DNA of 64,000 bases from Burkholderia humptydooensis (GCF_001513745.1 NZ_CP013380.1:3348001-3412000); one strand, 5' to 3'; counted from the first letter of the stretch, positions 26,877 to 36,533 are shown. A program made the numbers and translations. Notes: a model not told the origin generated them from the letters alone.

Positions 26877-27299
26877 TCACTGCGCCTTCCACGAGAACGC
26901 CGCCTTCGTGCCGCCCTTCGCCGGCACCGTGACCGCGTGGGTCTGCTCGCTGCCGTTGTAGCTCGCATGCACGGTGTAGCGCCCCGGCTTCAGCCTGACG
27001 AGCATGTAGGGGCCGCGCGCATCGGTCTTCAGCACTTCGCCGCCTTGCGCGTCGAGCACGGACACGTGCACGTCGGACAGATACTCGCCGCCCGCGCCCG
27101 TGAAACGCAGCGCGAGCGGCCAACTGCCTTCGCTGCGCTGGAACGCGGTGGACTCGTCGAGCCCCACGCCGCCCGACACGAAGCCGACGTCGCCTTGGTG
27201 CTGCACGTCGGGCAGGCCGGGCTGCGCGCTCGCGACGCCCGCGAGGCCGAAGGCCAGCGCCGCCGCGATCAGGTATCTGGAAACGCTTTGCTGTCGCAT
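26877..27299 (-). CDS. Small secreted protein with carboxypeptidase-regulatory-like fold
   Basis: A 140-residue exported protein. It has a signal peptide (MRQQSVSRYLIAAALAFGLA, cut after ASA). The mature part ends in a beta-sandwich resembling carboxypeptidase regulatory-like domains: DVHVSVLDAQGGEV, ARGPYMLVRLKPGRYTVHASYNG, HAVTVPAKGGTKAAFSW. Such domains are found in envelope and surface proteins and are not enzymes. A strong AAGGAG precedes the ATG. It follows the HtrA gene by about 130 bp on the same strand. I cannot assign a specific function. Confidence 0.8.
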   Translation of the reverse strand: MRQQSVSRYLIAAALAFGLAGVASAQPGLPDVQHQGDVGFVSGGVGLDESTAFQRSEGSWPLALRFTGAGGEYLSDVHVSVLDAQGGEVLKTDARGPYMLVRLKPGRYTVHASYNGSEQTHAVTVPAKGGTKAAFSWKAQ

Positions 27300-27429
27300 G
27301 ATTCGCTCCTTGAATCCGCCAGCCGAAGCCGGAGGCCCCGCAGGACCGCCGGCGAAGACGACGGCCGTCATGCCGCCTGCGCGCCTTGCCGCCGCGCCGG
27401 CCGGCCCGTCGCGCCGGGCCCGACCCGGC

Positions 27430-28920
27430 TCAGCCCAGATCGACCGGCACGAAAATCTGGGCGTCGTCGCGCTGGATCAGCAACGCAAGGCTGTTGCCCG
27501 CGCGCTTGACCGCATCGCGCAATTGTTCCGCGCTCGTGACGGGCCGCCCGTTCACCGCGAGGATCACGTCGCCCGGCTGGATGCCCGCGCTCGCGGCGGG
27601 GCCCGTCGACTGCTGGACGACAAGGCCGTGCGTGAGCGACGAGCCGTTGCGCTCGCGCGGCGAAAGCGGCCGCACCGCGACGCCGAGACGCCCCTGCTCG
27701 ACGGGCCCGTCGACGCCTGCCTTCGCCTGGTCGTCGGTCAGCGACGCGAGCGTCACCGACACCGTCTTCTTCGACCTGTCTCGCCAGATCTGCAGATCGG
27801 CCTTCGTGCCCGGCTTCATGCCCGCGATCTGCGCGGGCAGCATCGTCGAATCCTGAACCGGCACGCCGTCGACGCCGAGAATCACGTCGCCCGGCTGCAG
27901 CCCCGCCTTCGCGGCCGGCCCCTTCGGATCGACCGAGCTGACGAGCGCGCCGTCGGGCTTCTGCAAGCCGAACGAGCTCGCGAGCGTCTGGTTGAGCCCC
28001 TGCACGGCGACGCCGAGCCGGCCGCGGCTCACGTGGCCCGTCTTCACGAGCTCGTCCTTCACCTTCATCGCCTCGTTGATCGGGATCGCGAACGACAGGC
28101 CCTGGAAGCCGCCCGTCTGCGAGTAGATCATCGAGTTGATGCCGATCACCTCGCCGTTCAGGTTGAAGAGCGGACCGCCCGAGTTGCCGGGGTTCACCGG
28201 CACGTCGGTCTGAATGAACGGCGTGTAGTTCTCGTCGGGCAACGCGCGCGACTTCGCGCTGATGATGCCCGACGTGACCGTGTTGTCGAACCCGTAAGGC
28301 GAGCCGATCGCGACGACCCACTGGCCGACCTTGCTCTGCGCCGGATCGCCGATCTTCACGGTCGGCAGGCCCGACGCGTCGATCTTCAGCACCGCGACGT
28401 CGGACTGCTTGTCGGTGCCGATGACCTTCGCCTTGTACTCGCGCTTGTCGGTGAGCTTCACGGTGACGACGTTCGCGCCGTCGATCACGTGCGCGTTGGT
28501 CAGGATATACCCGTCCGCGCTGATGATGAACCCGGAGCCCAGGCTCGTGCTCGGCTGGTCGTCCGGCTGCGGCTGGCGGCCGCCGCCCATCCCGGGGATC
28601 TGCCCGTAGAAATGTCGGAAGAACTGATAGAACGGATCGTCCGGGTCGATCGGCAATTGTTGCGGCGCCGCACGACGCTGCGCGGCGCGCTGCACGACGT
28701 GCTTCGCGCTGATGTTCACGACGGCCGGCCCGTAGGTCTCGACCAGCCCGGAAAAGTCGGGAATGCCAGTCTTCGCGGCCGCCTCGGCCGGCATCAGCGC
28801 GGCGACGGCCGGCGTGATGACCTGCGGCTCCGCATGGCGGGTGCCCGCCACATACCCCGCCGACAACGCCGCGGCGACGGCCACGGCAACTGCGCCACGC
28901 GCAAGGATTCGGGTAGTCAT
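27430..28920 (-). CDS. degP: DegP/HtrA-type periplasmic serine protease (MucD-like)
   Basis: A 496-residue Do-family protease with an N-terminal signal or anchor (RGAVAVAVAAALSAGYVAG). The trypsin-like domain has catalytic His144 (TNAHVID), Asp174 (QSDVAVLKI) and Ser247 (PGNSGGP). Two PDZ domains follow (VQGLNQTLASSFGLQ with GLQPGDVILGVDG, and GIQPGDVILAVNGRP). It degrades or refolds damaged envelope proteins. The two-component genes lie immediately upstream on the same strand (146-bp gap), which suggests stress-responsive expression. Confidence 0.95.
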   Translation of the reverse strand: MTTRILARGAVAVAVAAALSAGYVAGTRHAEPQVITPAVAALMPAEAAAKTGIPDFSGLVETYGPAVVNISAKHVVQRAAQRRAAPQQLPIDPDDPFYQFFRHFYGQIPGMGGGRQPQPDDQPSTSLGSGFIISADGYILTNAHVIDGANVVTVKLTDKREYKAKVIGTDKQSDVAVLKIDASGLPTVKIGDPAQSKVGQWVVAIGSPYGFDNTVTSGIISAKSRALPDENYTPFIQTDVPVNPGNSGGPLFNLNGEVIGINSMIYSQTGGFQGLSFAIPINEAMKVKDELVKTGHVSRGRLGVAVQGLNQTLASSFGLQKPDGALVSSVDPKGPAAKAGLQPGDVILGVDGVPVQDSTMLPAQIAGMKPGTKADLQIWRDRSKKTVSVTLASLTDDQAKAGVDGPVEQGRLGVAVRPLSPRERNGSSLTHGLVVQQSTGPAASAGIQPGDVILAVNGRPVTSAEQLRDAVKRAGNSLALLIQRDDAQIFVPVDLG

Positions 28921-29066
28921 CGATCGTTCTCCTCGTCTAACGGTTCGAAGCGTAACGACCCTGACTTAAAGCAGGCTTAATCGGCTTCGGGAACCATTGA
29001 ACGAATGAAGCAAGCGAGGGGCCCGCGCCAGGGCGCACGCGGCCGCATGCCGCCGTACGCGTGCCG

Positions 29067-30380
29067 TCAAGCGCCGCCCGAGCACGGCAGCGAGACGCTG
29101 ACGAGGAGCCCGCCCGCCGCCGCCTCGCCGAGCGTCACGGTCGCGCGCTGCTGCGCGGCCACCCGCTTGACGATCGCGAGGCCGAGGCCGCTGCCCGCGA
29201 CGTCGGTGCGCGCCCGCGCGGACGTGTCGCGGTAGAAGCGGTCGAACACGCGCTCGCGCTCGGCGGCCGGAATGCCGGGGCCGCTGTCGCCGATCTGCAC
29301 GCATGCGCGCGCGCCGCCGCGCGCGAGCGACACGTCGATGCGCCCGCCCGCCGGCGTGTACTTCACCGCGTTGTCGAGCAGGTTGTTGAACATCACGCGC
29401 AGCGCGGCGGGATCGGCGTCCACGCTCGCGTCCTCGAGCTGCTCGAAGCCGAGGTCGATGTCGCGCCGCTGCGCGAGCGGCGCGTGCGCGGCGACGCACT
29501 CCTCGACGATCGCGCGCAGATCGACGCGCTCGCGCACCGTCGCGTCGCCGGGCTCCGCGCGCGCGAGCGCGAGCAGTTGCTCGGCGAGACGCGTCGCGCG
29601 CGTGACGCCGCTTTGCAGATCGACGATCGCCTCGCGGCGCGACACGTCGTCCTGCGCGCGCGCGACGAGCTGCGCCTGGATCTGCACGGCGGCAAGCGGC
29701 GTGCGCAACTCGTGGGCGGCGTCCGCGACGAACGCCTTTTGCGTGTCGAGCGCGGCCGAGAGCCGCGCGAGCAGCCCGTTGAGCGCGTGCACGAGCGGGC
29801 GCACTTCGAGCGGCAGCGGCGAATCGGGCAGCGGGTCGAGCGCGTCGGGCCGGCGCGCCTCGACCGCGCGCGTCATGCGCGAGAGCGGCGCGAGCCCGCG
29901 CCCGACGATCATCCAGACGGCCGCGCCGAGAAACGGCAGCAGCACGATGAGCGGCCAGAGCGTGCGCAGCGCGACGCTCGCGGCGAGCCGGTTGCGCACC
30001 GACAGCGGCTGCGCGAGCTGCACGACGTTGTCGCCGACGATCGCGCCGTACACGCGCCACGCGCCGCGCTCGGTGCGCTCGGTCGAGAAGCCGAGCTCCG
30101 CGCGCGGCGCGATCGGCGCGCGCGGATGCGAGAAATACATCAGCACGCCGTTGCGGTTCCAGATCTGGATCACGATCCCTTCGTCGCCGTTCGTCTGCGA
30201 GCCGAGCACCTGCGAGAACGGCTCGGACGGCAGCGCGGCCGCGATCTGCTGCAACTGGTAGTCGAACAGCTCGTTCGCGGCGGCGAGCGCCTGCCGATAG
30301 ATCATCCAGCCGGCGAGCCCCACCCCGGCCACGACGATCGCGAGCAGCCAGATCAGCAATTGATGGCGAATCGACCTCAC
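29067..30380 (-). CDS. Sensor histidine kinase (QseC-like)
   Basis: A 437-residue membrane kinase. TM1 is in LLIWLLAIVVAGVGLAGWMI. A periplasmic domain of about 100 residues is followed by TM2 (LWPLIVLLPFLGAAVWMIVG), HAMP, HisKA with His223 (AAHELRTPLA) and HATPase_c motifs (NLLDNAVKYT, GDSGPGIP, GSGLGLAIV). Domain order and the short N-terminus match the QseC/TctE group. It starts 3 bp after the response-regulator stop and so partners with it. The signal is unknown; linkage to degP suggests envelope stress. Confidence 0.93.
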   Translation of the reverse strand: MRSIRHQLLIWLLAIVVAGVGLAGWMIYRQALAAANELFDYQLQQIAAALPSEPFSQVLGSQTNGDEGIVIQIWNRNGVLMYFSHPRAPIAPRAELGFSTERTERGAWRVYGAIVGDNVVQLAQPLSVRNRLAASVALRTLWPLIVLLPFLGAAVWMIVGRGLAPLSRMTRAVEARRPDALDPLPDSPLPLEVRPLVHALNGLLARLSAALDTQKAFVADAAHELRTPLAAVQIQAQLVARAQDDVSRREAIVDLQSGVTRATRLAEQLLALARAEPGDATVRERVDLRAIVEECVAAHAPLAQRRDIDLGFEQLEDASVDADPAALRVMFNNLLDNAVKYTPAGGRIDVSLARGGARACVQIGDSGPGIPAAERERVFDRFYRDTSARARTDVAGSGLGLAIVKRVAAQQRATVTLGEAAAGGLLVSVSLPCSGGA

Positions 30381-30383
30381 GCG

Positions 30384-31046
30384 CTACGCTTCCTTCACGA
30401 CCATGTAGCCGAGGCCGCGGACGTTGCGGATCAGGTCCGAGCCGAGCTTCTTGCGCAGCGCGTGGATATAGACTTCGACGGTGTTGCTGCCGATCTCCTC
30501 GCCCCAGCCGTACATCTTCTCTTCGAGCTGGCTCTTCGACAGCACCGCGCCCGGTCGCGCGAGCAGCGCTTCCAGCAGCGCGAATTCGCGCGCCGACAGC
30601 GCGACGGGCGCACCGCCGAGCGTCACCTGGTGCGACGCCGGATCGAGCGTCAGCGTGCCGTGCCGGATCAGCGATTCGCTGCGCCCCGACTGGCGGCGGA
30701 TCAGCGCGCGCATCCGCGCGGCGAGCTCGTCGAGATCGAACGGCTTGACGAGATAGTCGTCGGCGCCGGCGTCGAGGCCCTTCACGCGATCGGCCACCGC
30801 GTCGCGCGCGGTCAGGATCAGCACCGGCAGCGCGAGCCCGCGCGCGCGCAGCGTGCGCAGCACGTCGATGCCGTCGCGCTTGGGCAGCCCGAGATCGAGC
30901 AGCAGCAGATCGTACGCCTCGCCGCCGAGCGCGGTGAGCGCCGCATCGCCGTCCTGCACCCAGTCGACCGCGCAGCCGTCGGCCTTCAGCGCCTTGCGCA
31001 CCCCTTCGGCGATCATCCGATCGTCTTCAACCAGCAATATCCGCAT
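30384..31046 (-). CDS. OmpR-family response regulator (QseB-like)
   Basis: A 220-residue regulator. The receiver domain has the acidic pair EDD, phospho-acceptor Asp51 (LLLLDLGLP) and Lys101 (DYLVKPF). The winged-helix DNA-binding domain ends with SNTVEVYIHALRKKLGSDLIRNVRGLGYMV. The start MRILLVEDD is chosen because upstream in-frame sequence is Arg-rich shadow. It is first in an operon with the kinase and is divergent from dacB. TACAAT -10-like elements lie on both strands of the 185-bp spacer (31086-31091 minus, 31155-31160 plus). Confidence 0.94.
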   Translation of the reverse strand: MRILLVEDDRMIAEGVRKALKADGCAVDWVQDGDAALTALGGEAYDLLLLDLGLPKRDGIDVLRTLRARGLALPVLILTARDAVADRVKGLDAGADDYLVKPFDLDELAARMRALIRRQSGRSESLIRHGTLTLDPASHQVTLGGAPVALSAREFALLEALLARPGAVLSKSQLEEKMYGWGEEIGSNTVEVYIHALRKKLGSDLIRNVRGLGYMVVKEA

Positions 31047-31231
31047 CCTGAAAAACGTCCGTCGCATGCGTTCGAGATGGCGGACATTGTAGCGCCGCCG
31101 CGCGCGCGAACGGACCTTCGGCCGATTTCGGCGCTGCTCGCGCGCCGTTTTCTCTACAATGTGCGGCTTGGCACCGCGCGCCGCCCGCGCACGCCCATTG
31201 CTCACGTCGCCTTCCGCTCCCGTATTCGTCG

Positions 31232-32770
31232 ATGAATCACAACGCCTCCCGCTACGCCGCCTCGCCACGTCCGACCGGTCCCGCCGCCCGCGCGCCGCGC
31301 GCGCTCCTGCGCGGCGCGATGCTCGCCGCGGCGTGCGCCGCGCTCGCGTTCGCCGCGCCCGCCGACGCCCGCAGGAAGCCGAAGCCGCCGCGCTATCCGG
31401 CGGCGGTGTCGGCCGCGCGCAACGTGCTGCCCGCGTCGGTGCTCGTCGCGCTGCAGCGCGCGCGCGTGCCGGCGTCGAGCCTGAGCGTCGCCGTCGAGCG
31501 GATCGGCGATCGCACGCCCGTCGTCGCATGGAACGCGAGCCGGCCAATGCAGCCCGCATCGACGATGAAGCTCGTGACGACCTACGCGGGGCTGTCGCTG
31601 CTCGGCGCCGACTATCGCTGGCGCACGAGCGCGTATGCGGACGGCGACGTCGACGAGAACGGCACGCTGCACGGCACGCTGTACGTGAAGGGCACGGGCG
31701 ATCCGAAGCTCGTGCCCGAGGAACTGATCGACCTCGTCAACAAGATCCGCCGCGCGGGGATCGTCAACGTGGACGGCGCGCTCGTGCTCGACAAGACCTT
31801 CTTCGCGCCCGAGACGCGCGACCTGCCGCCGCTCGACGACGACGCGAGCGCGCCGTACAACGTCGGCCCCGATCCGCTTCTCTACGCGTTCAAGGCGCTG
31901 TCGTTCACGGTGACGCCGACCGACAACGGCGCGGTCGCGGTCGACGTCGTGCCGCCGCTCGCGAACCTGAGCGTCGACAACCAGCTCGTCGAAGGACAAG
32001 GCTCGTGCGGCTCGGCGCGACCGACGCTCGCGACCGACGCGAACGGCGAGCTCACCGCGTCGTTCACGGGCGACTATCCGCCGAGCTGCGGCCCGACGAC
32101 GACCAATCTCGCGGTGCTGAACCATTCCGCGTTCTTCGCGCGCGGCTTCCTCGCGCTGTGGCGCCAGACGGGCGGCTTGTTCTCGGGGACGATCGCCGAG
32201 GGCAAGGTGCCGGGCCGCGCGCGGCCGGTGGCGTCGCACCACGGCCCGGTGCTGTCGAGCGTCGTGCACGACATCAACAAGTTCAGCAACAACGTGATGG
32301 CGCGCAACCTGTTCCTCACGATCGGCGCGGTCGAGCACCAGCCGCCCGCGACGCCCGCTCAGTCGGCGGACACGATCCGCGCGTTCCTCGCGAAAAGCGG
32401 GCTGCCGATCGACGGGCTCGCGCTCGAGAACGGCTCCGGGCTCTCGCGCGACGAGCGCGTGAGCGCGCTGTCGCTTGCCGACATGCTGCAGGCGGCGAAC
32501 GCGAGCCCCGTCGCGCAGGCGTTCGTCGATTCGCTGCCGGTCGCGGGCGTCGACGGCACGATGAAGAACCGGCTGACGAACGCGCCCGTCGGCGGCAACG
32601 CGCACATCAAGACGGGCACGCTGCGCGACGTGCGTGCGATCGCGGGCTACGTCGCGTCGGCGGACGGGTCGAGCTACGTCGTCGTCAGCTTCATCAACGA
32701 CGACCGCGCGGCGGCCGCGCGCGCGGCGCACGACGCGCTGCTCGAATGGGTGTACGAAGGGCCGCACTGA
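31232..32770 (+). CDS. dacB: D-alanyl-D-alanine carboxypeptidase/endopeptidase (PBP4, DacB)
   Basis: A 512-residue S13-family penicillin-binding protein. It has an extended N-region, then an export signal (RGAMLAAACAALAFAAPADA). The active-site triad motifs are SxxK in PASTMKLV (Ser110/Lys113), SNN in NKFSNNVMARN and KTG in HIKTGTLRDV. The large insert between the first two motifs is present, as expected for class C low-molecular-weight PBPs. It trims or cleaves peptidoglycan cross-links in the periplasm. It is divergent from the two-component genes. Confidence 0.95.
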   Translation: MNHNASRYAASPRPTGPAARAPRALLRGAMLAAACAALAFAAPADARRKPKPPRYPAAVSAARNVLPASVLVALQRARVPASSLSVAVERIGDRTPVVAWNASRPMQPASTMKLVTTYAGLSLLGADYRWRTSAYADGDVDENGTLHGTLYVKGTGDPKLVPEELIDLVNKIRRAGIVNVDGALVLDKTFFAPETRDLPPLDDDASAPYNVGPDPLLYAFKALSFTVTPTDNGAVAVDVVPPLANLSVDNQLVEGQGSCGSARPTLATDANGELTASFTGDYPPSCGPTTTNLAVLNHSAFFARGFLALWRQTGGLFSGTIAEGKVPGRARPVASHHGPVLSSVVHDINKFSNNVMARNLFLTIGAVEHQPPATPAQSADTIRAFLAKSGLPIDGLALENGSGLSRDERVSALSLADMLQAANASPVAQAFVDSLPVAGVDGTMKNRLTNAPVGGNAHIKTGTLRDVRAIAGYVASADGSSYVVVSFINDDRAAAARAAHDALLEWVYEGPH

Positions 32771-33110
32771 TTCGCGTCCGGCACGCACGGCGGCGGCGCG
32801 GCCTTCGCGCGGCCGCGCGCGGACCGGAACCGATTCCGCCCCCGCCGTTTTCCTCGCCGTTTTCCTCGCTGTTTTCCGGCCATGTTCCACGCGGACGTCC
32901 GTCCCCGTGGGTTTCGCCGATGGCCGCCGCCGCGGCTCGGCGCGCCGCACCATGCCGCGCGCCCGTCGAAGACTCCCTCTACGAAACACTCTCGCGTCCG
33001 GTACGCCGATTGCGTACCCTTTTGGCTGCAATTGACGCCACCGAACCGCGCGCGTGGGCCGCAAGCCGCATGCGCCGGATCGCGCGAACCACAACAAGAG
33101 GGAGACACTC
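32771..33110. other. 340-bp spacer between dacB and the sterol-desaturase-family gene
   Basis: No convincing gene is present. It contains a short 12-bp tandem repeat (32844-32879), and after about 33000 a leader with a GAGGGAG ribosome-binding site for the next gene. I find no clear terminator for dacB. Confidence 0.5.
32844..32879. repeat. 12-bp tandem repeat, about three copies
   Basis: Unit GCCGTTTTCCTC occurs at 32844-32855 and 32856-32867, with a diverged third copy at 32868-32879. It lies in non-coding DNA downstream of dacB. Confidence 0.8.
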
Positions 33111-34028
33111 ATGCAATTCAACGTCGAATTGCTTCTGCTCGCGCTCGCGCCCGTCTTCCTGCTCTGCATCGGCTGGGAAGCGTGGCACCTCGCGCGCACG
33201 CGCCCCGGCGAGCGCGTCTACAACCTGCGCGATACGCTCTGCAACGCGGCGCTCGCGCTGATGCACCAGGGCGCGGACAAGATCGCGTGGATCTTCGTGA
33301 TCCCGATCTATGCGTACTGCTACACGCACTACCGGCTCTTCACGTGGGACAGCACGTGGGTGTCGTTCGCCGTGCTGTTCGTCGCGCAGGACCTGCTCTA
33401 CTACGTGTTCCACCGCTGCAGCCACCGCGTGCGCTGGCTGTGGGCCGCGCACGTCGTCCACCATTCGTCCGAGCGCCTGAATTTCTCGACCGCGATGCGG
33501 CAAAGCCTGATGTATCCGATCGCCGGCATGTGGGCGTTCTGGCTGCCGCTCGCGTTTCTCGGCTTCGCGCCGCAGCAGATCGTCGGCATCGTGCTCATTA
33601 ACCTCGCGTTCCAGTTCTTCGTCCATACGCAGACGATTCCGAAGCTCGGCTGGCTCGAATACGTGCTGAACACGCCGTCGATCCACCGCGCGCACCATGC
33701 GCGCAACCCGCGCTACATTGATCGCAACTACGCCGGCGTGCTCGTGATCTGGGATCGCCTGTTCGGCAGCTACGTCGACGAGGACCCGCGCGATCCGCCC
33801 GAATACGGGATCGTCGAGCCGCTCCGGTCGAACAATCCGCTCGTCGCGACGTTCCATGAATGGCGGTCGATGGCGGCCGACGCGTTCGGCGTCGAAGGCT
33901 GGCGCAACAAGCTGCGTGCCGTTTTCGGCCCGCCCGAATGGGCGAGCGCTTATCATGCTCGGGTTGCGCATGCGCGCGCGCAGCCGCACGAGCCGCCCGC
34001 GCTCGCCGCCGCGCCCCGCGAACGATAA
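33111..34028 (+). CDS. Sterol desaturase/fatty acid hydroxylase superfamily membrane protein
   Basis: A 305-residue integral membrane protein with about four hydrophobic segments. It carries the histidine clusters of the di-iron hydroxylase family: FHRCSHRVRW, HVVHHSSERLN and IHRAHHARN. These coordinate two irons for oxygen-dependent lipid hydroxylation or desaturation. The start MQFNVELLLL follows a GAGGGAG site; the longer frame upstream is unlikely. The C-terminal 50 residues are Ala/Arg/His-rich. The lipid substrate is unknown; sterols are not expected, so a membrane lipid or hopanoid is more likely. Confidence 0.9.
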   Translation: MQFNVELLLLALAPVFLLCIGWEAWHLARTRPGERVYNLRDTLCNAALALMHQGADKIAWIFVIPIYAYCYTHYRLFTWDSTWVSFAVLFVAQDLLYYVFHRCSHRVRWLWAAHVVHHSSERLNFSTAMRQSLMYPIAGMWAFWLPLAFLGFAPQQIVGIVLINLAFQFFVHTQTIPKLGWLEYVLNTPSIHRAHHARNPRYIDRNYAGVLVIWDRLFGSYVDEDPRDPPEYGIVEPLRSNNPLVATFHEWRSMAADAFGVEGWRNKLRAVFGPPEWASAYHARVAHARAQPHEPPALAAAPRER

Positions 34029-34136
34029 CGAAACACGGCTTCACCACTATCGCGCCGGGCCGCGTCGCCGCCACACGTTGCGGCGCGGCACGGCGCAGGC
34101 CATGCAGCACAAGCATATCTACGAGGAGAGACCCGC

Positions 34137-35276
34137 ATGAATCAGCAGCAACGACAACAACAACCCGCCGGCACCGCACGCCGCCGCTTCTGGCGCGGCG
34201 CGCAGGTCGCGCTCGCGAGCGCCGCGTTCGCGCTCCTCGCCGCGTGCGGCGGCGGCGACGACAACGGCTCGTCGCAGCCGAGCGCCGGCGTGAACATGCA
34301 GGTCGTGTCTTTCGGCGACAGCCTGTCGGACGCCGGCACCTACTCGCCGCAGATCCTGATCGGCTTCGGCGGCGGCCGCTTCACGACGAATCCGGGCCAG
34401 GTGTGGACGCAGGACGTCGCCGCCTACTACGGCAGCACGCTCACGCCGGCGTTCGAGGGCGGCTTCGGCGTGCCGCTGCAGGCGGCAGGCGGCCTGGGCT
34501 ACGCGCAGGGCGGCTCGCGTGTCACGCAGCAGCCGGGTATCGGCCACGCGGACGCGAGCGTCGCGAACGCCGATTACGCGCAGGCGACGACCGTGCCCGT
34601 CGCGACGCAGGTGCAGCAATACCTGCAGCAGCACGGCAGCTTCAACGCGAATCAGATCGTGCTCGTCAACGGCGGCGCGAACGACATCTTCTATCAGGTG
34701 CAGGTCGCGCAGGCTCAGGGCAATACGCCCGCCGCGCAGCTCGCCGCCGCGCAGCAGATCGGCCTTGCCGCGCAGCAGCTCGCGGGCATCGTCCAGCAGA
34801 TCGTCGCGGCGGGCGCGACGCACGTGTTCGTGTCGAACGTGCCGGACATCGGCGGCACGCCGCTCGCGGTGTCGACGGGCCAGCAGGCCGCGCTCACGCA
34901 GTTGTCGACGGTCTTCAACAGCACGCTCGCCGCGGCGCTGAAGGCGCTGAACGTCGACCCCGCGAAGGCCGTGCTGATCGACGCGTTCACGTGGCAGGAC
35001 GGCATCGCCGCGAACTATCAGGGCAACGGCTTCTCGGTGGCGAACACGGGCACTGCGTGCAACCTGCAGTCGATGATCGCCGCCGCGACGAAGGCGGGCG
35101 TCTCGAACCCGACCGCGTTCGGCTCGTCGCTGTTCTGCTCGCCGCAGATGTACACGGTCGCGAACGCGGACCAGACCTATATGTTCGCCGACACGGTCCA
35201 CCCGACGACGCGCCTGCACGCGCTCTTCGCGCAGTACGTCGAGCAGCAGATCGCGAAGACGGGCGTCGGCAAGTAA
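34137..35276 (+). CDS. GDSL/SGNH-family esterase lipoprotein
   Basis: A 379-residue secreted esterase. Its lipobox (FALLAACGGG, Cys37) lies behind a long n-region. The SGNH blocks are FGDSLSDAG (nucleophile Ser62), the Gly of the second block (AGGLGYAQGG), VNGGANDIF (Asn) and the catalytic DxxH pair DTVHPT near the C-terminus. There is no autotransporter barrel, unlike EstA-type enzymes. A GAGGAGAG site precedes the ATG. It is probably a surface or periplasmic lipase/esterase acting on short or medium acyl esters. Confidence 0.92.
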   Translation: MNQQQRQQQPAGTARRRFWRGAQVALASAAFALLAACGGGDDNGSSQPSAGVNMQVVSFGDSLSDAGTYSPQILIGFGGGRFTTNPGQVWTQDVAAYYGSTLTPAFEGGFGVPLQAAGGLGYAQGGSRVTQQPGIGHADASVANADYAQATTVPVATQVQQYLQQHGSFNANQIVLVNGGANDIFYQVQVAQAQGNTPAAQLAAAQQIGLAAQQLAGIVQQIVAAGATHVFVSNVPDIGGTPLAVSTGQQAALTQLSTVFNSTLAAALKALNVDPAKAVLIDAFTWQDGIAANYQGNGFSVANTGTACNLQSMIAAATKAGVSNPTAFGSSLFCSPQMYTVANADQTYMFADTVHPTTRLHALFAQYVEQQIAKTGVGK

Positions 35277-35356
35277 GGCGCCGGCGCGCGGCGGGCGGCG
35301 CGTCTCGCACGCCCCGCCCGGTCGCGACGCGGAGACGGATCCGCGTCGTGAAGCGA

Positions 35357-35391
35357 AAACGCCCGGTTCGCGTGATGCGAACCGGGCGTTT
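35357..35391. terminator. Bidirectional terminator between the GDSL esterase and tsaC/sua5 genes
   Basis: A perfect 15-bp stem has arms 35357-35371 (AAACGCCCGGTTCGC) and 35377-35391 with loop GTGAT. It ends in T runs on both strands. It separates convergent genes and also ends the purine gene run. The surrounding 35277-35507 holds no gene. Confidence 0.85.
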
Positions 35392-35507
35392 GCCATTGGA
35401 GGAGCCGGCCCTGCGGGGCTTTTCGTCGCTTGGGCGACAAGAGCAGCATAACGAAGCCACGCCCGGCTTCGCCGGCCCGCCGAATCAACCGCCTCGCCGC
35501 CCGGCGT

Positions 35508-36533
35508 TCACTCCAGCGCGTCGAACGCAGCCGCCGCACGGCCGAGCCGGTCGTTCACCGCGATCCATTCGGCCGTATCCGGCAGCTTCTCGACGAGAAT
35601 GCGCGCGACCTGCGCACGATCGAGCGCGCGCAACAGCCCGTAGAGCTCGCGCGCGTAGACTTGCGGGTCCTCGGGCGCCGCAACGAAATGCACGCCCTGC
35701 GCGTGCGCCCACGCGCCGGCACGCGATGCGCGCGCGACGAGCGCGACCCGCTCGCCGGCATCGCGCGCGGCCGCGAGCAGCGGCTCGATCCGCTCGAACG
35801 GCGCAAGCGCGAGCGGCGTGCGCGGCGCGTAATGCGCCTTCAGCGTGCCGGACGCGCGCGGCGCGGTCGCGTCGCTGCCGTCGGGCAGGCGCGGCGCGAC
35901 GCCGAGCACGTCGGCGATCTGCCGCGGCGTCACCTGGCCCGGGCGCAGCAGCGCCGGAAAGCCGCGCGACAGATCGAGAATCGTCGATTCGATCCCGACG
36001 TCGGACGGGCCGCCGTCGAGCACGTGGACGGCATCGCCGAACTCGTCGCGCACGTGCTGCGCGGTGGTCGGGCTCACGTGGCCGAAGCGGTTCGCCGACG
36101 GCGCGGCGACGCCGCCGTGCCCGCCGCGACGCGCGTCGAACGCGCGCAACAGCGCCTGCGCGACCGGATGCGACGGGCAACGCAGGCCGACCGAGTCCTG
36201 CCCGCCGCTCACCGCGTCCGGAATATGCGCGGCGCGCTTCAGGATCAGCGTGAGCGGGCCGGGCCAGAACGCGTCGATCAACTTTTGCGCGTCGGCGGGC
36301 AACGAATCGACCCAGTAGCCCGGGTCGCTGCCCGGCGCGAGGTGGACGATCACAGGATGGTTCGCCGGCCGCCCTTTCGCCGCATAAATGCGCGCGACGG
36401 CGGCCGGGTTCTGCGCGTCGCCGCCGAGCCCGTAGACGGTCTCGGTCGGAAACGCGACGAGTTCGCCCGCATCGAGCAGCCCGGCGGCCTCGTCGATCTG
36501 CTCGGCGGTCGGAATCGGTCGATCGTTCGACAT
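35508..36533 (-). CDS. tsaC: L-threonylcarbamoyladenylate synthase (Sua5/YwlC type)
   Basis: A 341-residue protein with an N-terminal YrdC domain (GELVAFPTETVYGLGGDA, KGRPANHPVIVHL, PSANRFGHVSPTTAQHV) and the C-terminal Sua5 domain (about residues 210-341) present in the long form. It makes threonylcarbamoyl-AMP for the t6A modification at position 37 of ANN-decoding tRNAs. It starts 11 bp after the purK stop, so it is co-transcribed with the purine genes. Also called sua5; the length favours the Sua5 form over the short TsaC form. Confidence 0.94.
   Translation of the reverse strand: MSNDRPIPTAEQIDEAAGLLDAGELVAFPTETVYGLGGDAQNPAAVARIYAAKGRPANHPVIVHLAPGSDPGYWVDSLPADAQKLIDAFWPGPLTLILKRAAHIPDAVSGGQDSVGLRCPSHPVAQALLRAFDARRGGHGGVAAPSANRFGHVSPTTAQHVRDEFGDAVHVLDGGPSDVGIESTILDLSRGFPALLRPGQVTPRQIADVLGVAPRLPDGSDATAPRASGTLKAHYAPRTPLALAPFERIEPLLAAARDAGERVALVARASRAGAWAHAQGVHFVAAPEDPQVYARELYGLLRALDRAQVARILVEKLPDTAEWIAVNDRLGRAAAAFDALE

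Noticed and set aside
26877..27299. Small secreted protein as part of the DegP stress module
   Set aside because: It follows degP on the same strand, but the 130-bp gap and lack of known partnership do not support a functional claim.
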